From Deltaproteobacteria bacterium (GTDB lineage Bacteria > Desulfobacterota > JADFXK01), in assembly GCA_015233285.1 (NCBI GenBank), contig JADFYA010000005.1, positions 1-33,387 on the forward strand: a stretch of 33,387 nucleotides of DNA, given 5' to 3'. A program made the position numbers and the translations under genes. The notes beneath the pieces are model-generated. The model was not told the origin of the DNA. It did not search any database and was given only the letters and a program-made list of their open reading frames with translations. Below are positions 1-7,565 of this stretch, piece after piece (position 1 is the stretch's first letter; each line of letters begins with the position of its first letter).

Positions 1-3
1 TAC

Positions 4-33
4 TTGTCGTTGATTCCCTGGCTGTGCTACAAT
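4..33 (+). promoter_or_regulatory. Putative sigma-70 promoter of the exopolysaccharide locus
   Basis: TTGTCG at 4-9 and TACAAT at 28-33 are separated by 18 bases, close to the -35/-10 consensus. A strong Shine-Dalgarno, GGAGGTGA at 61-68, precedes the ATG at 72. No comparably clear promoter was seen between the following + strand genes, so this may drive at least the first part of the locus. That role is inference. Confidence 0.5.
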
Positions 34-71
34 ACGGACACGCCTACACAATAAAACGATGGAGGTGACAA

Positions 72-602
72 ATGTCCAGCCCGGAAGAGTTGTTGCTCGA
101 CCACTTAGACGAACTAACGGCCGCTTTTCTGGAGCATTCAGGGAAGAACCAAAATATTTGGAAAAGTCTTTGCCAAAACATCCCAGGGTTGACGGAGGCG
201 ATGACTGCCAACACATTTGAGGCGAAAGCCCCGACCATTGTTGCCACAGTGACTAAACTTTCTCAATATGGGTCCGGGAAGGTAGGCGGTGGCCAGGTGG
301 ACGTGGATAAGATTACTCTTGGCCATAAAGAGGAAATGGACAAGCTTAGACAGGAACTCCAGGCCGGAACAAAGAAACTTTCTCAGCAATTGGCCGAAGC
401 GACCTTAACTATTGTCCGGTTAATCAATGATGCAAAATTGAATAGGCGTAATCACGAAAAAGTGGGGGCCAGGATTCCACAAGAGAGTCAGACAGTGGTG
501 ACTAACCTTACTCAGAGCCATCCAACCGAGATGGACAAGCTTGCTCACCAATTAGGTAAGGGACTGATAAAGAAAAAAATCTATTGTCGGCTGGACTATT
601 GA
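72..602 (+). CDS. Coiled-coil protein of unknown function, reading frame broken at an A7 run
   Basis: I do not recognise the family. The start is firm, with GGAGGTGA four bases upstream. The N-terminal 60 residues look helical and globular. Two related segments follow, each carrying an MDKL core (GHKEEMDKLRQEL and SHPTEMDKLAHQL), probably a coiled coil made by internal duplication. Seven A residues at 573-579 precede a short out-of-frame tail (IYCRLDY) and a stop. The +1 frame continues without a stop to 807 and encodes a sensible basic domain, so the ORF as read probably ends early. This is either a real or sequencing frameshift, or transcriptional slippage. The gene is first in the locus and has no visible link to polysaccharide chemistry. 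Confidence 0.6.
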   Translation: MSSPEELLLDHLDELTAAFLEHSGKNQNIWKSLCQNIPGLTEAMTANTFEAKAPTIVATVTKLSQYGSGKVGGGQVDVDKITLGHKEEMDKLRQELQAGTKKLSQQLAEATLTIVRLINDAKLNRRNHEKVGARIPQESQTVVTNLTQSHPTEMDKLAHQLGKGLIKKKIYCRLDY

Positions 603-807
603 ACAAGATAAGCGTGGCTATTACCGAACGTTCATGTCGATCAGGGGCAAGGTTCATTCTATCTATCTTGGACGGCAGTTTGACGAAGAAATGGCCAGGG
701 CAAAGATTGTGGCTAAAATGGATCAACTTAGTAAGGACGGCATAGTGGCGGACCTGGCCAAAGATGGGATGATGGACAATGGATCCGAGGGCCGTGACCA
801 TGATTGA
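573..807 (+). pseudogene. Out-of-frame C-terminal part of the preceding gene
   Basis: Dropping one A from the A7 run at 573-579 joins the upstream ORF to a frame that reads KSIVGWTIEQDKRGYYRTF, then a segment with GKVHSIYLGRQFDEEMA, and stops at 805-807. The composition (aromatic/basic beta-rich start, acidic amphipathic helix) is protein-like rather than random. The GW-x-I...RGYYR...GKxHSIYLG pattern resembles small nucleic-acid-binding or integrase N-terminal folds, but I cannot name a family. The rejoined protein would be about 245 residues, and its end overlaps the region where the next gene could start. Confidence 0.5.
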
Positions 808-844
808 TCCGGCTGCCCTCATGTTAGAGAAGGCGATAAATATT

Positions 845-2068
845 ATGGTTGGAAGTAATGGACAGGGATGGAGTCGTCGGAGAAAGGGGCTGACAACACC
901 TAAGACCATTGTTCTAAGCCTCTTTCTGATTATAGCATGTAGCTGCTGTTCACACCGGCAAGAGCCGCCCATCCCCGACATGTTTGAAACGGTGGCCTCC
1001 CAGTCGGGGAGTGTGTCGGACGATGAGAAAAGGGTGATCCGCCGGCCCGATGATGTGGCCAGGCTCAAAAAACTGGAGTCAGACCTTAAGGTCACTCAGC
1101 AGAACGCGGGCGTTACGCCCGGATACCAGGTTTTAGAGAACGTTGCCGTACCAAACGTTCCAGAGTATCGCATCGGGCCGGGGGATATTATCGAGATCGT
1201 GTATCACATCTCATATGGGAAAACACGACAGGATTATCTGATTGAAGTGCAAGACAAGATCAGCATTTCATTTCCATATCACCCCCAGTTTAGTTCCACG
1301 GTAATGGTCCGGACGGATGGGAAAGTGACCGTTCCCTTGCTGGGCGATATAGAAGCGGAATCCAAGACGCCAATGGAACTCGCCGCGATACTGAACCAAC
1401 GGTATAGCCGGTATTTACACAATCCTTCTATTACGGTTGCTTTGGAAGAGTTCAATGTCAAAATCGATGAACTAAAGAAAGCAATAACTACGGCGTCTCG
1501 TGGTCAGAGTAAGATTGCCCCAGTATCTCCAGATGGAAAAATCGCTTTTCCGATGATCGGGAATATCCAGGGAGAAGGATATACCTTGTCGCAACTTGAA
1601 AAAATAATAAATGAAAAATATTCACATCTGGTGAGAAATTTGAACGCCACCTTGATCTTCCAGGAAATCCATCATTCGAAGTTTTATATCCTCGGCGAGG
1701 TGGAGCGTCCGGGAGGATACGATATGCCGAATCGGATGAATTTAATTGATGCTCTGGCCGTGGCCGGAGGCTACAAAAAGAGCGCCTACCTGGATGAAGT
1801 CGTTATTTTCCGCAATGATGGGTTGCAGCGCCCCATGGCCTTTAAGACGGATCTGGGGTTGGCTCTCAAGAAGGGAGCGGCCTACGTGAGTCTCCAAATA
1901 AAACCGGCGGACATCATATTTGTACCACGAACAAGGATTGATAAATTCAATGAGTTGGTGGAACGGATATTCGCCAAGGGGTTATATACGATTCTTCCTT
2001 TCGGTAGTGCATTTACGATTAACTACAGTATCAACTCGACTGGCGGGGCTACGACCATAATACCTTAA
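845..2068 (+). CDS. Wza-type polysaccharide export outer-membrane lipoprotein
   Basis: Member of the polysaccharide biosynthesis/export family (Poly_export plus SLBB domains), which forms the outer-membrane channel for capsule or exopolysaccharide. The frame is open from an ATG at 779, but the ATG at 845 gives the most natural product: a basic n-region (RRRK), a hydrophobic stretch (IVLSLFLII) and a lipobox-like LIIAC. An SD-like AGAGAAGG lies 12 bases upstream. A Poly_export segment begins at YRIGPGDIIEIVY and continues through VRTDGKVTVPLLGDI. A second glycan-export-like repeat follows (VSPDGKIAFPMIGNI), then an SLBB segment (FYILGEVERPGGYDMP). About 407 residues from this start, normal for the family. 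It lies upstream of the co-polymerase, the usual arrangement for Wzy-dependent export. Confidence 0.9.
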   Translation: MVGSNGQGWSRRRKGLTTPKTIVLSLFLIIACSCCSHRQEPPIPDMFETVASQSGSVSDDEKRVIRRPDDVARLKKLESDLKVTQQNAGVTPGYQVLENVAVPNVPEYRIGPGDIIEIVYHISYGKTRQDYLIEVQDKISISFPYHPQFSSTVMVRTDGKVTVPLLGDIEAESKTPMELAAILNQRYSRYLHNPSITVALEEFNVKIDELKKAITTASRGQSKIAPVSPDGKIAFPMIGNIQGEGYTLSQLEKIINEKYSHLVRNLNATLIFQEIHHSKFYILGEVERPGGYDMPNRMNLIDALAVAGGYKKSAYLDEVVIFRNDGLQRPMAFKTDLGLALKKGAAYVSLQIKPADIIFVPRTRIDKFNELVERIFAKGLYTILPFGSAFTINYSINSTGGATTIIP

Positions 2069-2120
2069 TGGAAAAAATGCTCATACCACGAGTGTGTTTC
2101 CAACTACCAAATTATGCTTG

Positions 2121-2306
2121 GGATATATCCCAATGTTGTTGAATTAAGCTGCGCTTAACCATCTTCGGATGTGATAAGATTCCTCACATTCGTTCGGAAT
2201 GACAAATTTACGCCGTCATTCCATATGGTCACCTTCCCTGTCATTTCGAGCGAAGCGAGAAATCTTAATGTTGCACCCTTAATTCAACAGCATTGGGGAT
2301 ATATCC
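2121..2306. repeat. MITE-like palindromic element between export genes
   Basis: A 186-bp nested palindrome occupies most of the gap between the Wza-like and GumC-like genes. The outer arms CCCAATGTTGTTGAATTAAG (2129-2148) and the segment at 2278-2297 are inverted repeats with about one mismatch. Each is bounded by the self-complementary GGATATATCC (2121-2130 and 2297-2306), which may be a target duplication or part of the terminal repeat. Inside, 2176-2204 (AAGATTCCTC...GGAATGACA) pairs with 2239-2266 (TGTCATTTCG...AAATCTT). The inner motif resembles dispersed palindromic repeats seen in many deltaproteobacterial genomes. It contains no ORF, which suggests a non-autonomous element. Confidence 0.7.
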
Positions 2307-2350
2307 TACCTGGGAACCGGCGGAACCATATATGGTAAGGAGATATAGAG

Positions 2351-3778
2351 ATGGAATCAGAAGCGAAAAAAAAGAATACCCAGAGTTATGCGAACGAGCT
2401 TATTTTTATTCTATCGGATAATTGGAAGGCTGCTCTGTTTGTCTTTTCCATATTATTTATAGGGACGTTTCTGATTGCCTTATTCCTTCCGCCAACGTTC
2501 AGGGCATCGTCAAAATTTTCTCTGGTCATGTCGCAGCAGATTGACCCCCTTCAGCGAGATACGGCTTACGACTACAAGAATAAAATGACGCGTCTGCTGC
2601 AGGATCAGAAGGAGATCATTTTATCAGATTACGTATTAACCAACGTCTTGAACCGGATCTACCTTGACGCCCAACCAATGGACGTCTCCAAGTTGATGGA
2701 AAAACTAAAAGAACATATTGAAATTACGCCACCGGGGGGTGAAACGTTTGAAGGGGCGAGTGTTTTCTATGTCAGTTTCAGCGGTTCGTCTCCTGAGCAT
2801 GTGGTTAAGGTTGCAAAGTGTATTGCAGAGATGTATCTGAATCGGTATAATGAGATCGCCAAGTCAAAGACCTCCTATTCGGTCACTTTTTTTGAACAAC
2901 AGTTAGATAAGGCAAAAGCTAACTTAGATGAAAAAGATGCCCGATTGAGGCAATATGAAAAGGAAAAGAGTTCGTCGCTTTTAGAATTTTTAAACCTTGA
3001 TCCAGGCAAGACAAGTATGGAAGTTGGAAATCAATCGTTAATGACTCAAGCGGCGCGAAAATTAAACGATCTCCGGGAAGAACTGGCTGGAGGCAACATG
3101 GTCATAGAAGCTCTGGAACGAGGGTTGACGACCAATAAGATTCCTGTTGTCACTCCGGAGATGGAGGTGTACGGACGGGCTGTAACCGCATTTAAAAGCA
3201 AGGTCGCCCAGTTGCAGATCCAGCTAAATGAAATGAGGTCGCAGTTCGCGGCCGATTATGGCCCAATGAAAGAAGTCCGGTATGAACTGGACTTGGCCGT
3301 GCGTTCGTTGCGCGAAGAAGTCCAGAGGTCGATTTATGCGCTGAAGGTGAACGCTAAAGGTACGATAGCCAAGATACATGAACAGGAAAGGATTATTGAC
3401 AAGCTAAAGGAGACCATCCAGACCAATACTGAGGAAAAATCGCGCTATAGTCAACTGGCTGAACAGTATGCCTTGGCCAGAGACGCGTATAAGAGCATTT
3501 TTACCCAAAGGGAACAAGCTCGCCAGGCTAATGATGTTAATCAAGAAAAACAATATGTTACCTTAATAGATGGAGCATCGACTCCCACAAAACCCTATAA
3601 ACCAAACCGGCCTTTGTTGGCTGTCTTAGGTTTATTCGCTGGAGTTCTTATGGGAACGGCCACCGCCTTGTTGCTGGATAATGTTGATCACACCATCAAA
3701 AAATCGCAAGATGTTGAGGAATTCCTTGGTATTCCGGTCCTGGGGTCAATAAGGAAATTCTCTATTGAACAAAAGTGA
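2351..3778 (+). CDS. GumC/Wzz-type polysaccharide co-polymerase (chain-length determinant)
   Basis: Inner-membrane co-polymerase that sets chain length and couples Wzy polymerisation to the Wza channel. The start at 2351 has AAGGAGAT seven bases upstream. An N-terminal Wzz domain contains TM1 at about residues 24-47. A long periplasmic, mostly coiled-coil region follows (about 170-390, rich in heptads such as LDKAKANLDEKDARL), then TM2 at about 421-443 and a short cytoplasmic tail ending at residue 475. The VDGASTPTKPYKPNRP segment before TM2 is the proline-rich signature of the family. There is no C-terminal tyrosine-kinase domain. A separate kinase-like gene lies about 2.7 kb downstream, as in XrtA/PEP-CTERM-type exopolysaccharide loci. 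Confidence 0.9.
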   Translation: MESEAKKKNTQSYANELIFILSDNWKAALFVFSILFIGTFLIALFLPPTFRASSKFSLVMSQQIDPLQRDTAYDYKNKMTRLLQDQKEIILSDYVLTNVLNRIYLDAQPMDVSKLMEKLKEHIEITPPGGETFEGASVFYVSFSGSSPEHVVKVAKCIAEMYLNRYNEIAKSKTSYSVTFFEQQLDKAKANLDEKDARLRQYEKEKSSSLLEFLNLDPGKTSMEVGNQSLMTQAARKLNDLREELAGGNMVIEALERGLTTNKIPVVTPEMEVYGRAVTAFKSKVAQLQIQLNEMRSQFAADYGPMKEVRYELDLAVRSLREEVQRSIYALKVNAKGTIAKIHEQERIIDKLKETIQTNTEEKSRYSQLAEQYALARDAYKSIFTQREQARQANDVNQEKQYVTLIDGASTPTKPYKPNRPLLAVLGLFAGVLMGTATALLLDNVDHTIKKSQDVEEFLGIPVLGSIRKFSIEQK

Positions 3779-3839
3779 CGGCTTAGGCTCAAGGGAAAGC
3801 GGCCTGGTCTGATTCTCGGCCGACTGGAGATCCGTCTGG

Positions 3840-5219
3840 ATGGAAATTTTGCTATTGGGGTTGATATCTTTATCGCTCGGGCTCATATGGTATCTTATCA
3901 GAATTTCCGGTAAATTTCGAGATGGTGATTCTCCCTGCAGCCTGGAGGCTTTGATATTTGCCATATGGCTGGTGGCCTCGGCATTATGGGGATCGTATTT
4001 CTACAGTTACAAACTAATGGGGGGGGTTGATATCTCCATTGAACGTCTTATTTTCATGGTCGTGATTTTTATTATGATGATAGGGATGTTCAGAGGTAAA
4101 GTTGATACCCGCGCGGGGATGGGGATTGAATGCCTGCTGCTCTTATTCATACTCATTTGCCTGGTCTCGATGATAATTAACGGTTTTAAGTCGGACGCTC
4201 CGGCCATTCCGTCCCCGTGGTTTATTTTTATTAACGGATATCTTTTTCCTTTTTTAGCTTTTGTGTTCGCCAAAAATTTTCTGGTGGAGGAGAAGGATGG
4301 TCTCGTCGTCTTCAGGACCATATTTCTCCTGGGCAGTTATATAGCCCTTATCGCCTATTTTGAATACTCCGGACATCGGGAGTTCATCTATCCGCGATAT
4401 ATTGCCGATCCTAAAATACTCATCCACCTGGATCGCGCCCGGGGACCATTTCTCAATGCCGCATTTAATGGTGTTGCGCTCAACCTCGGATTTATTTGCG
4501 GCGTCCATTTGCTTTCCCGGAAACAAGGCATTTCGCGCCTGGGTTATCTTTTCTTGTTACTGGCTTACTTACCTGCCATCTTTTTTACCCAAACACGGTC
4601 GGTCTACCTTGGTTTTGCCATTACCTTGATCGCCTTGCTGACTGTCTATCGAGTGTCTTTTTCCAAATTGAAGTTGCTGGCCTTTCCGGTCGCCATATGC
4701 CTTGTGTTTATGTCATTCAACATTCAGGTCTTGATGTCTGCGGATAGGAGACAGGGTGGAGTTCTTCAGACCAAGGAAGTTGCTGATCGGCTGTCACTTA
4801 TCAATATGTCGCTGCTTATGTTCTTTGATCATCCCATCTTTGGGGTGGGCGAAGGCCAGTTCTTCCCCGCCGCCATGGAAAAATATCGGGGAAAGGTTCC
4901 TTTTCCAGAGGGGTCCACGGTTTTTACTCAACATAACCACTTCTTGGGATTGTTAGTTGAACTGGGAATTACCGGGACAGCAGTATATGTAGCAATTATA
5001 TTTACATTATTTAAGCGATTATATAGATTGGTTGAGTTCCTTCCCGAAACGCGCTTCCTAGGTTATAATTTCTTGCTGATTTTAGCCACGGGCATGATTG
5101 TATATCTTAATAACAACCTTTTTGTTGAGCCATCCTACTTCTTATTTGGGAATTCAGTCTTTTTTACATTTGGCGGCATGATCGACGGGCTTCATCGGAA
5201 GTACGTTACGGCGGCGTGA
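3840..5219 (+). CDS. O-antigen ligase/Wzy-type polysaccharide polymerase
   Basis: A 459-residue protein that is almost wholly hydrophobic, with roughly ten to twelve predicted TM segments. It has the features of the Wzy_C/O-antigen ligase family: an arginine in FTQTRSVYLGF before a TM helix, a periplasmic loop with HPIFGVGEGQFF, and HNHFLGLLVELGITG leading into another TM helix. The His in HNHFL and the TRS arginine are the usual catalytic candidates. The likely role is polymerising undecaprenyl-linked repeat units in the periplasm together with the co-polymerase just upstream. The start at 3840 has only a weak upstream purine stretch (TGGAGAT). A ligase that transfers glycan to an acceptor cannot be excluded from sequence alone. 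Confidence 0.85.
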   Translation: MEILLLGLISLSLGLIWYLIRISGKFRDGDSPCSLEALIFAIWLVASALWGSYFYSYKLMGGVDISIERLIFMVVIFIMMIGMFRGKVDTRAGMGIECLLLLFILICLVSMIINGFKSDAPAIPSPWFIFINGYLFPFLAFVFAKNFLVEEKDGLVVFRTIFLLGSYIALIAYFEYSGHREFIYPRYIADPKILIHLDRARGPFLNAAFNGVALNLGFICGVHLLSRKQGISRLGYLFLLLAYLPAIFFTQTRSVYLGFAITLIALLTVYRVSFSKLKLLAFPVAICLVFMSFNIQVLMSADRRQGGVLQTKEVADRLSLINMSLLMFFDHPIFGVGEGQFFPAAMEKYRGKVPFPEGSTVFTQHNHFLGLLVELGITGTAVYVAIIFTLFKRLYRLVEFLPETRFLGYNFLLILATGMIVYLNNNLFVEPSYFLFGNSVFFTFGGMIDGLHRKYVTAA

Positions 5220-5304
5220 TCATGACTGCTGCCCGGCCGAACGACCGAGATTTTAGGATGCACTGGGTAAAAACGGCTTGTTTTGATACATCGGAATATC
5301 GGAT

Positions 5305-6438
5305 ATGTATAAAGACTTTTACGAAATGGACTCGGAGGCATATAGAGTCAAACCGTCGGCCATGGGCTACTTTAGTTCTAAGGCCCATGAGAAAGTATGG
5401 AATTCCATCCTCCAGGATACAATGTCGGGATGTGATCTGCCGATTCTGGTCACGGGCGAAAAGGGAACCGGAAAGAGCACCCTTCGCCTAAAACTGGCGA
5501 ACTTCCTGATGGAGGAGGGTAAGGCGGTGGTAACCTACGTCTCGGCGCCTCACCGGATGAATCCAGTGCAACTACCCAGGAAGGCAAAGACAAAGACTGA
5601 TCCGATTGAAGGTCGGGAAGCTGGTCTTAATGCCTCCATGCCGCTAAAGCCAACGGGGATCGCAGACCGGAAATTGCTTTATGTGATTATAGATGACGCC
5701 GATGATGTGGAGATTTTTAAGGCATGTAAATTACCTCAGGAAGGACCGGGCGCCGGGTCGGCTCCATCTAGGCAACTTATCCTGTTTGCCCGCCATGACC
5801 TGGTCGATAGGATAGATGAGTGGCAGAAAAGTTGTGGCGATGAGCAAATGGTCAAACGTTACCATCTATATGGGCTTGATTTGGCAGAGACAAGAGAATA
5901 TATGTATTTTCGGTTGTTTCTATCTGGGGCGCCGGGGGTTCCGACGTTTGCGGATGATGCGATAGAAAAGATCTACGGCATTAGCAGAGGAATTCCAGGG
6001 AGAATCCATAAAATCTGTGACCGATGCCTGCTTTTGGGAGCTGACCGAAAATTGTCCCTTATTGGTGACGCCATAGTGGCTGAGAGTGCCAATGGTTTGC
6101 TGGAATTTGGTGAGGCGGCCGGAGGTAATGGCGCAATCAGGCATACTCTATCGCCGGCTATTACCCTTGACGTGACCGAAGCGAAAAGAGCCGAGCTTCT
6201 CCGGCCGGCGTTTGTGACGGCGGAACCCCGCCCTTTAGTGAAGGAGGCTCAAGAGAACCGGCACATGGAAAACGACGAGGGGACGGACACCGATATCGGA
6301 CTCGAACCTTTAAAGCGCGTGGCCCGCAATAATGTTGGAGGATTGAGGATGTTTATAATAATATCAATGAGTTTTATAGTTTTTGTCTTGCTCGGCATTA
6401 TATTTGATGCAACCGTAGTCGTGAAAAGCCTTTTTTAA
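5305..6438 (+). CDS. ExeA/GspA-like AAA ATPase of the XrtA exopolysaccharide type, with C-terminal TM anchor
   Basis: The opening (MYKDFYEMDSEAYRVKPSA) matches the ExeA-family start, where a general-secretion-type ATPase begins MYxxFFGLxxxPF. Walker A is GEKGTGKST at residues 51-59. The Walker B position is LLYVIIDDAD at about 124-133, with Asp where a catalytic Glu is usual. A sensor-like HLYGLDLAETREYM and a winged-helix-like C-terminal region (GISRGIPGRIHKICDRCLLL) follow. The last 29 residues are a single hydrophobic helix (FIIISMSFIVFVLLGIIF), an inner-membrane tail anchor. Such ATPases sit in exopolysaccharide loci of exosortase-bearing bacteria, but their exact job is not settled. The gene lies 85 bp after the polymerase and 24 bp before the kinase-like gene. 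Confidence 0.8.
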   Translation: MYKDFYEMDSEAYRVKPSAMGYFSSKAHEKVWNSILQDTMSGCDLPILVTGEKGTGKSTLRLKLANFLMEEGKAVVTYVSAPHRMNPVQLPRKAKTKTDPIEGREAGLNASMPLKPTGIADRKLLYVIIDDADDVEIFKACKLPQEGPGAGSAPSRQLILFARHDLVDRIDEWQKSCGDEQMVKRYHLYGLDLAETREYMYFRLFLSGAPGVPTFADDAIEKIYGISRGIPGRIHKICDRCLLLGADRKLSLIGDAIVAESANGLLEFGEAAGGNGAIRHTLSPAITLDVTEAKRAELLRPAFVTAEPRPLVKEAQENRHMENDEGTDTDIGLEPLKRVARNNVGGLRMFIIISMSFIVFVLLGIIFDATVVVKSLF

Positions 6439-6462
6439 CGTGGGCGACTGAGAGAAAAGGGT

Positions 6463-7383
6463 ATGACCAAAAGACTTGGTTGGGAAGAGGCATTCAAACA
6501 GCGCCGTGAGACGAACAATCACATGCCGCCGAAAGAAAACGGGTATCATGGAGACGCGTTAAAATCCAGTACAAACCTTTTAGATGGCGGCCCTCATGGA
6601 ACACCCGATACGAACGGTGAGGCACGTCCAGTCGGTGCGGCGGGAATAAATGGTAGAGACACGTCTCTGTTAGACGCTAAAGATCAATGGCTTTACCACG
6701 TCCCGAATATACAATTCGAGGAATCCGTTGACGTTCATGTATTCAGACTGGAAAGCATGTCGTTGGCGCTTGAAGATATTTGGGCCAGTGCCATGCTGGC
6801 CGCTTTAGTGCGCCCGGAAACCGTTTTAGTGTGCGGGCCCAGAAGTGGAGAAGGAGCGACCTTTGTATCCTTTTATCTGGCCATGTATCTCGCTCGGGAA
6901 TATTACAAAAAGGTATTATATGTAGATACGGAGACTGAAAGGGGGCAAAAGACGATGTACCGCTCTCCGGATGGTCCCGGGCTGATGTCCTATTTGCGGA
7001 AGAGAGCGGAATTAGGACGTCTTATTTATAGGACTGATTTTAATAACTTGTACATTCTTCCATCTGGATTTAAAAAGGGGGCGACAAGGCGAGGTACATT
7101 CCTCTCCCCGGATACCTTGTTAAATGATTTCTTAAAATTTTGTGTCGGAACTTTTGATATTACCATTCTGGACGGCCAACCTGTAAGTGAATCGGCAAAT
7201 GTCGTTAGGTTGGGGCAAGATGTAACTCAAGTTATCTTCGTATGCAAATATGGATATTCCAGACGCGAGCTAATAAGAGCCGCCCTAGATAGATTGACCA
7301 GCAATAACGTGAAAGTTGCTGGGACCGTTATGAATGCCCGGGAATACCCTGTTCCCCAAATTATCTATAAGATACTTAAGTAA
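6463..7383 (+). CDS. BY-kinase-like P-loop protein with degenerate Walker A (probable pseudokinase)
   Basis: Related to the bacterial tyrosine kinase/chromosome-partitioning ATPase fold used by Wzc, CapB and XrtA-associated autokinases. The first 80 residues are polar and low-complexity. The P-loop site reads GPRSGEGATF (residues 125-134), with Ala132 (codon GCG) where the family has the invariant GEGKS/T lysine. Walker A' (VLYVDTE, 151-157) and Walker B (FDITILDGQP, 231-240) remain recognisable, and the end of the fold (VKVAGTVMNA) is intact. The C-terminus lacks the tyrosine cluster that BY-kinases autophosphorylate; only Y295 and Y302 are near the end. The start has GAAAAGGG upstream. The gene probably regulates the GumC-like co-polymerase, perhaps as a non-catalytic scaffold. 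Confidence 0.75.
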   Translation: MTKRLGWEEAFKQRRETNNHMPPKENGYHGDALKSSTNLLDGGPHGTPDTNGEARPVGAAGINGRDTSLLDAKDQWLYHVPNIQFEESVDVHVFRLESMSLALEDIWASAMLAALVRPETVLVCGPRSGEGATFVSFYLAMYLAREYYKKVLYVDTETERGQKTMYRSPDGPGLMSYLRKRAELGRLIYRTDFNNLYILPSGFKKGATRRGTFLSPDTLLNDFLKFCVGTFDITILDGQPVSESANVVRLGQDVTQVIFVCKYGYSRRELIRAALDRLTSNNVKVAGTVMNAREYPVPQIIYKILK

Positions 7384-7434
7384 CTATAATTCCATGTGTA
7401 CCATAAGTGATCAGGAAACCGGGGGTGACGGATA

Positions 7435-7560
7435 ATGTTCCAATATCGACCCCTCGCATTCTGGGATTACCCTACGTCTAGTCTTCAAAAAAATTCGACA
7501 AATGCGGTGAAAGATATCGTCGGACCGGTAACTGGTTTTCGAATAAGTCCTGTAACATAA
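7435..7560 (+). CDS. Possible small protein, 41 residues
   Basis: Within the 182-bp gap before the first glycosyltransferase, an ATG at 7435 follows a strong SD-like GGGGGTGA (7421-7428) with about six bases between. The ORF reads MFQYRPLAFWDYPTSSLQ and ends VTGFRISPVT with TAA at 7558. It has no TM segment or recognisable motif. A TATAAT box at 7385-7390 has no convincing -35. It may be a genuine small peptide, a leader, or a fragment of a decayed gene. The main support is the ribosome-binding site. Confidence 0.3.
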   Translation: MFQYRPLAFWDYPTSSLQKNSTNAVKDIVGPVTGFRISPVT

Positions 7561-7565
7561 AAATA

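Noticed and set aside
508..1095. 195-residue minus-strand ORF near the left end
   Set aside because: It runs antisense to the export lipoprotein and the broken first gene, has no SD or recognisable domain and is typical of shadow frames.
2261..2350. Perfect palindrome ACCATATATGGT (2324-2335) as a possible operator
   Set aside because: It is short, AT-rich and unrepeated in the window, and sits just before the SD, so it cannot be assigned to a regulator.
5216..5491. Short ORF overlapping the polymerase stop and ATPase start
   Set aside because: It begins at a plausible TGATCATGA overlap but runs out of frame through the ATPase P-loop, which is clearly coding in the other frame.
7384..7430. 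Possible c-di-GMP or other riboswitch before the first glycosyltransferase
   Set aside because: The conserved core sequences of GEMM-type riboswitches are not present.
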